Source: Welwitschia mirabilis
Taxonomy: Eukaryota; Gnetophyta; Gnetopsida; Welwitschiales
Length of the DNA stretch: 23,206 nucleotides
Assembly (NCBI GenBank): GCA_051453625.1
Contig: JBOZIK010000001.1
Coordinates: 212,844,326 to 212,867,531 of the forward strand
Reading direction: 5' to 3'
Program-made: the position numbers and the translations under genes
Shown: positions 18,842-23,206 of the stretch, one piece after another
Layout of the letters: the number at the start of each line of letters is the position of its first letter
Position numbering within the stretch: the first letter of the stretch is position 1
Notes under the pieces: model-generated
What the model was told of the DNA's origin: nothing
Databases searched by the model: none
Seen by the model: the letters and a program-made list of their open reading frames with translations, nothing else

Positions 18842-19604
18842 AATGATGTAAAATTCTTATTAGGAGTTGAGCATCATGATAATTTATCTTATATGCTTGT
18901 TAGATTCCTTAGCTATTATTGTGATGCTCTTAATGTTGAATATGCACCAAATAAAAAAGGAGTTCTTCCTTGTAAATACCTCTATAAGAATCAACTTATA
19001 CTTTTTAGGTTCATCATTTGAAATATTTTACTCACATCTCATGAAACCAATGTGTATTATAGTCACCTTAATGTGATTAGGATTATTTAAGATAGTGAAC
19101 CCATTGATATTATCAAATTCCTCTTTACTAATATAGCCAATAGTATGGACTACAAGAATAATACTCCCTTTTCTTTCTTAGTTTTAAACCTAATCTGTAA
19201 TGCCTACTCCCTTTCCTTGCTTAGTTTTAAACCTAATCTATAATGCCTTAGCTCACACTCTAGACTTTGAGTAATTGAATAGAACTTTTATTCAAGCCAT
19301 CACTTCTAGAAAGATTATCCAACTTGTAAAGTATAAGAATCAAGATTGGGTTCTAGGGGGTATCTAGGAAATTCATGAAGAATATCAAAGAACTCCTATT
19401 TTCTCTCATGCTCCTTCTTCTTTCTACTCTTTACCCATTCCAAGAATAAAGGAGAAGGCTTTTATGGGTGAAGCCTCTTATGCCCCTTCTTTTCCAACTT
19501 CTTCTACTCCTCCTTCTATCACTCATAGATATTCCTCTATTATTTTCAGTCATATCTTTTTAGAGGATGTCCTTAAATCTCATAGGACTTGGATTGGGAA
19601 GTAA
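18842..19604 (+). pseudogene. Coding-like frame, possible plant transposon extra ORF
   Basis: Two linked + frames of about 121 codons each hold only four internal stops, far fewer than surrounding AT-rich sequence would give. The first (18842-19204) reads through DVKFLLGVEHHDN, CKYLYKNQLILFRF and IDIIKFLFTNIANSM to PFSFLVLNLI. The second (19242-19604) reads SRKIIQLVKYKNQDWVLGG, EYQRTPIFSHAP and then a Pro/Ser/Thr-rich tail rich in TSS and TPP. A 43-bp tandem duplication between them shifts the frame by one. The pattern of a hydrophobic domain, a P-F-x-x-L-(V/I) segment, then a P/S/T-rich tail, recalls the 'putative plant transposon protein' group (PF20167-like), but I cannot confirm this by eye. 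Tat-lineage gypsy elements are known to carry such extra frames. It is not intact. The + frame at 18867-19076 is a shadow in another register. Confidence 0.5.
19162..19247 (+). repeat. 43-bp tandem duplication
   Basis: Two adjacent units, 19162-19204 and 19205-19247, share TACTCCCTTT..TTAGTTTTAAACCTAATCT(G/A)TAATGCC with about four differences. The period of 43 is not a multiple of three, so the duplication breaks the coding-like frame exactly between its two halves. The few substitutions suggest that the duplication is itself old. Confidence 0.9.
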
Positions 19605-20194
19605 TGAGGGAAGATGAAAAATATTATAAAACAAAAAAAAAGGAGACATCCAAGAAGAAATAAGAAATGGATGAAAAATTACAAAGGTTGGCTTCTCATA
19701 GAATATCTTTGAACTCAATTCTTATTACTCTCTCACTCTCTCAACCTTTTGCACCTATATTTTTAGTGGTAATAGCTACATTTTACTTATACTTTATTGT
19801 AATGTATTTTAATTTTTAATAGGAAATCAATATGATTTTCTATTTTTATAAAATTGGATTTGATTCTAAACCATCATCTAACTTTAAATGAATTAATTTG
19901 GTTATTGGAATCTGGAACATAAGAATTAATGCCTAACTCTTATTAGAACAATAAGCTTCAATCTTCCTAACTAGCAATACCACCTTAACATGTATAGATA
20001 TATTCCTATTTTGCATAGGCATTCTTAATCACTTTTCTACATTTTTTGCACTCAGGTCTTTGTTAAAAAGTTACAAAAACTGACTGATTTAGGTTTATCA
20101 TTTACTCAATTTTAAAATCATCACATTCACTCCCCATTTTCCATTCTATTTTAGTTATTTTTAAGCTTTTATAGCCCTATATTTTAAATTCATA
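19605..20194 (+). other. 3' part of the family X internal region, unassigned
   Basis: Just after the stop, a frame from about 19656 reads EMDEKLQRLASHRISLNSIL, which would suit a coiled-coil tail of the same protein after a frameshift. After that comes T-rich non-coding sequence like that before the polypurine tract in copy 1. I see nothing else. Confidence 0.4.
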
Positions 20195-20542
20195 AGTTTA
20201 AGACATTGCAAATAAAGTTTTATTTCTAATTTTTATTCTTTATTACATTAGTTTATTTCTATATTTTCTATTTTAGTCATGCATTACATATTTTTATTTC
20301 TAGTAATTATTTTTCTAGCTCGTTCTAAGTCATACTAGCACATGCATCATTCATTTCTCATTATTTTGACATTCGATTTTTTATCTTTTAGACTTTGAGG
20401 AAAAATTTTAGCTTTGATTAGAGGGAGTGATATTTTTACTTAAAGTACTTAGTTTTTACACTATATCTATTATTAAAGTATAATTTTAGAGTATAGTAGC
20501 TAAATTTTTTACCTAGAACCCTTCATCTTTTAATACTTAATT
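20195..20542 (+). repeat. Gap-flanking direct repeat D, left copy (about 348 bp)
   Basis: It ends exactly at the gap and is repeated, with clear divergence and small indels, from 20643 at an offset of 448. It holds a CTTTGAGG..GATTAGAGGGAG polypurine block (20391-20427) followed by TGATATTT, a good LTR start at 20428. Confidence 0.85.
20428..20542 (+). mobile_element. Start of the family X LTR, copy 2 (first version)
   Basis: TGATATTTTTACTT follows a perfect purine run AGAGGGAG, which is the cleanest LTR start in the window. It is cut by the gap after about 115 bases and restarts as a second version at 20878. Confidence 0.5.
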
Positions 20543-20642
20543 NNNNNNNNNNNNNNNNNNNNNNNNNNNNNNNNNNNNNNNNNNNNNNNNNNNNNNNNNN
20601 NNNNNNNNNNNNNNNNNNNNNNNNNNNNNNNNNNNNNNNNNN
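20543..20642. other. Assembly gap, 100 N
   Basis: Exactly 100 N, bounded by the two copies of repeat D. Confidence 0.99.
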
Positions 20643-20991
20643 AGTTTAAGACATTGCAACTAAAGTTTTATTTTTTATTTTTAATCTTCATTTGCATTAT
20701 CTTATAATCTATCTTTTCTAGTTTAATTATCTGTTGCACAATTTCTTCTTAGTAATTCTCTTTTCTATCTCATTCTAAATCACATTAGCACATGCATAAT
20801 TCATTCCTCATTATGTTTACATTCAATTTTTTATTTGTCAAACTTTGAGAATAAAGTTCAGGTTTGATTATAGGGAGTAATATTTACACTTAAGTACTTA
20901 ATTTACATGTGCCATATTTTACTTAAAAGAAAAATTTTAGGGTATATTCGCCAAAGTTTTTTCAGATACCATTCTTCTTTTTATCATTAAT
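20643..20991 (+). repeat. Gap-flanking direct repeat D, right copy (about 349 bp)
   Basis: It starts at the first base after the gap. It is more diverged from its partner than the other gap repeats are, at perhaps three quarters identity by eye, which is too far for alleles in most species. It carries the same tail and polypurine block (20841-20877). Confidence 0.8.
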
Positions 20992-21002
20992 TGAGTTAAT
21001 TT

Positions 21003-21058
21003 ACAATTTTTGCCATGTTATCTAATTCTTCGACATAGTTTTTTTTGCTAAGGAATTA
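21003..21058 (+). repeat. Gap-flanking direct repeat E, left copy (56 bp)
   Basis: It ends exactly at the gap and is repeated at 21159-21214, an offset of 156, with two differences, both transitions. This near-identity is what unmerged overlapping contig ends give. Confidence 0.95.
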
Positions 21059-21158
21059 NNNNNNNNNNNNNNNNNNNNNNNNNNNNNNNNNNNNNNNNNN
21101 NNNNNNNNNNNNNNNNNNNNNNNNNNNNNNNNNNNNNNNNNNNNNNNNNNNNNNNNNN
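21059..21158. other. Assembly gap, 100 N
   Basis: Exactly 100 N, bounded by the two copies of repeat E. Confidence 0.99.
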
Positions 21159-21214
21159 ACAATTTTTGCCATGTTATCTAATTCTCCGACATAGTTTTTT
21201 TTGCTAAGAAATTA
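21159..21214 (+). repeat. Gap-flanking direct repeat E, right copy (56 bp)
   Basis: This is the partner of 21003-21058 and starts at the first base after the gap. Confidence 0.95.
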
Positions 21215-21704
21215 CTAAACAATTGATTGGAGGTACGATAACATATAAAAATTGACAGTTATATCAAGGAAGTAAGATCTTTTTAGCATGTTTAATTACT
21301 GATCATAGTGGTTTTATGCATTTCTTATAATGAAGGTCATGAAAATCCTGTTTTACTAATAATCTATCTTAACATTATTATTTTGCAAATTAAATGTGTT
21401 ATTAGGAGTACTGTGATAGAAGATGGAAGTGTGCTAAATAGTATTAGCAGTAGTATCAATACTAAGCATGACGATGCTAGTTACTTTAAACAAAACAGTA
21501 CCATTCTTATGTCTTGAGTTCCTTTGATGCAAGTAATTTATTCTAATCATTTTCATAAAAAGAAGATAAATAAAGAATTTTTTTTCTAAAAAGAGCCCCT
21601 TAATTTGGTTCCATGACTAAAGAATTATTTTATGTACTTTGGGCATTCTTTAGAATGACCCATTAGGCCCTTTTAAATCCTAATTGTAAACCTTAAGTCT
21701 AGCC

Positions 21705-21712
21705 TATAAATA
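21705..21712 (+). promoter_or_regulatory. TATA box of the copy-2 LTR
   Basis: TATAAATA within AGCCTATAAATATTG, followed by a C/T-rich stretch. Its form and place are those of a plant LTR promoter. Confidence 0.6.
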
Positions 21713-21814
21713 TTGTATTTCTCCTCATTTAAAGGACATCACTTCATATCATATCATTCTCAAAGAGATTGGAAATTTAATCATGAGGTTTTTCTAATCC
21801 TTCTATATGGATGG

Positions 21815-21832
21815 GCTAGCTACCAAGCTAGC
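21815..21832. repeat. Short perfect inverted repeat
   Basis: GCTAGCT, four bases, then AGCTAGC. Each arm is 7 bp. It is too short to assign a role; it lies downstream of the TATA box, in the expected R/U5 part of the LTR. Confidence 0.6.
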
Positions 21833-22000
21833 ATGATGTTTCTTAGTTTAGCATGAGTACATTTTTAGATAGTATGATTTTACTTCTCACATAATAAAAT
21901 GTTATATGTTCTTGGTGAAGTAATTTGATATTAAATTGTGAATATCATACTTGTTATTCTTAGGATTGGCTGAGACATGTTTTTACTTTAAGATCTATTT

Positions 22001-22469
22001 GGTGATTTTCTTTTTCATTCTAGCTTGCAAAACCTGAATGTTTATTTGATGGATTTTAAGAGGCCCCTACTTTTCATGCTTATTTTATTTTTACTGTGAA
22101 GTCTAGGTGGCTTAGTTATATCACCCTAATGGTTATGATGGATGACATTATGCCATTGTGCTTGAGCTTAGGCTACATGCTTGAGTTGGAAGTAAAGCAC
22201 TATGATTTTACTTTAATTACTTATGCTTTTTCTTGAAGTTATTATGTTAGTTTGAATGCTATGTCTTATTCTTAGATCTCACATATCATTTTACTTTCTA
22301 TTACCTATTACTATTGTGCTTGCTTTACTAATATCTTTTGCAATCTATCTCTATAGAAGAACTATTCTTGGACCATACTATAAACAGAAGTCGTAGCATT
22401 ATTAGTAAAAGTTGGATTTGTTCATGTAAGATTTACATAGCTAGGGTGATCTTACTATTTACCATGCCG
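22001..22469. other. Unassigned sequence between LTR and LINE
   Basis: I see no coding motif or repeat. It may include the end of the LTR and the 5' flank of the second LINE copy. Confidence 0.4.
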
Positions 22470-23206
22470 TAACAATAGATATAAGCATAGCCAAACTTCA
22501 CCATAACATAAGGCTTAGAAAACATTATTAATTGGTCAAGAATCATCAAGAGGATCTAGAAAGCTCCAAATTATTCTAAGATTAAGATTTTCATATGGTT
22601 TCTTTATCACTAGGATTTTTCTCTTGATAAACATCTGTTAACACTTTTGCAACTAGAAAGTTAAATGTCTATTATGTAGAAGTAATGAGTCTTTCTAACA
22701 TTTTCTATATGAATGTGTTTAGACTTAATATTTAGGTACATCATTTACATTACAATTTCATATAACTTGCCTTAATTTTTCAAGCGATCTATAGTATGGT
22801 TATAGGTAACAAAGCAAGAAAGATGCTAATTGGTTTTTATACTTTAAATCTTTATATGAAATTGCAAAGATGAGGTTCTTTAAGCTATTCTAATATGCCA
22901 ATGCAAAAATTTGTTTAGAAGATATCATGCTCAAATATTTATCTATAGTTTGACTTTAAATAAGGCCAAAAACTCAAAAAAATCTTTTAGAGACTCAATA
23001 TTTGAATTCTTTATATAATGCTTAGATGGAAACTAGGACCCAAAATTGATTATTTTTGTTTCATATTATTTTGTCCTTGGTTTTTTATAGTTGCAGTTAA
23101 CGGATTCTTTTTTCCTTCTTACCTCTTTCTTATGTTTATTTTATTGAAATGATCATGTTATTCAGATGATGTCATCGAAGGTTTCATACCACCTTTCTCT
23201 ACAACC
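22470..23206 (+). pseudogene. L1-type LINE ORF2, C-terminal part, copy 2 (cut by window)
   Basis: This is homologous to 8460-9195, about 14,010 bases to the left and in the same orientation. KAPNYSKIKIFIW (within 22551-22598) matches the zf-RVT start of copy 1, and the frame goes on through DKHLLT to SNESF*HFLYEC (about 22683-22720). That last block is the E-E-(S/T)-x-x-H-L-F-x-x-C part of the zinc-binding domain and is better preserved here than in copy 1. The TTGTTTCAT..TATT and AATGATCAT words near 23055 and 23146 match 9041 and 9137. Homology weakens upstream of about 22530. The 3' end lies beyond the window. Confidence 0.8.

Larger units (their letters stand above)
20878..22000 (+). mobile_element. 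Probable LTR of family X, copy 2 (end uncertain)
   Basis: It follows the polypurine tract at 20872-20877. It shares with copy 1 a TTTTTTGCTAAG word and the 30-bp block at 21239-21268 (three mismatches to 1551-1580), and it has a TATA box at 21705. Taking out the gap and repeat E, the TATA box lies about 670 bases from the LTR start, against 766 in copy 1. The 3' boundary cannot be set. The frame at 21308-21517 lies in U3 and is not a gene. Confidence 0.5.

Noticed and set aside
21308-21517. 69-codon + strand frame
   Set aside because: It lies wholly in the U3 of the copy-2 LTR, and LTR U3 regions are not normally coding.

Overview
This window looks like intergenic, repeat-derived DNA from a plant nuclear genome. 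It is very rich in A+T, CG dinucleotides are scarce by eye, and nearly every recognisable stretch is a decayed transposable element of a plant type: Ty3/gypsy of the Tat and Athila kinds, Ty1/copia, and an L1-type LINE. I see no host protein gene, rRNA, tRNA, CRISPR array or bacterial operon. The short open frames of 60 to 90 codons are chance or antisense frames over decayed elements and are not annotated as genes. The species cannot be named from this sequence.

Layout. 1-2900 (+): the 3' end of an LTR retrotransposon, with an internal tail, a polypurine tract near 1355 and an LTR with a TATA box at 2132. 3240-6960 (-): a Tat-type gypsy element whose decayed gag, protease and reverse transcriptase can still be read; its upstream pol part is duplicated around a gap. 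7224-7433: a 97-bp tandem repeat. 7745-9255 (+): the 3' half of a LINE ORF2. 9260-12640: AT-rich DNA in which I recognise nothing. 12640-14334 (-): a copia element with the start of gag, a primer-binding site and a probable complete 1.3-kb LTR. It appears to have inserted into a third LTR element (14350-16460, -) that has its own LTR, primer-binding site and an unidentified coding-like frame. 17390-22000 (+): a second copy of the element family seen at 1-2900, here enclosing a coding-like frame of about 240 codons (18842-19604) that I could not firmly identify. 22470-23206 (+): a second LINE copy, cut by the window end.

Two signals cut across these regions. First, five of the seven N gaps are bounded exactly by direct repeats: the sequence ending at the left edge is repeated starting at the right edge. 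This points to unmerged contig ends or tandem duplicates the assembler could not close. Second, the elements have decayed largely by C-to-T and G-to-A changes, so that stops often sit where the family has Trp or Gln. This is expected of old, methylated transposons.

Nothing here is a functional multi-gene system. The best candidates for something undescribed are the two coding-like frames without a firm family (18842-19604 on + and 14350-15120 on -). All alignments were made by eye.
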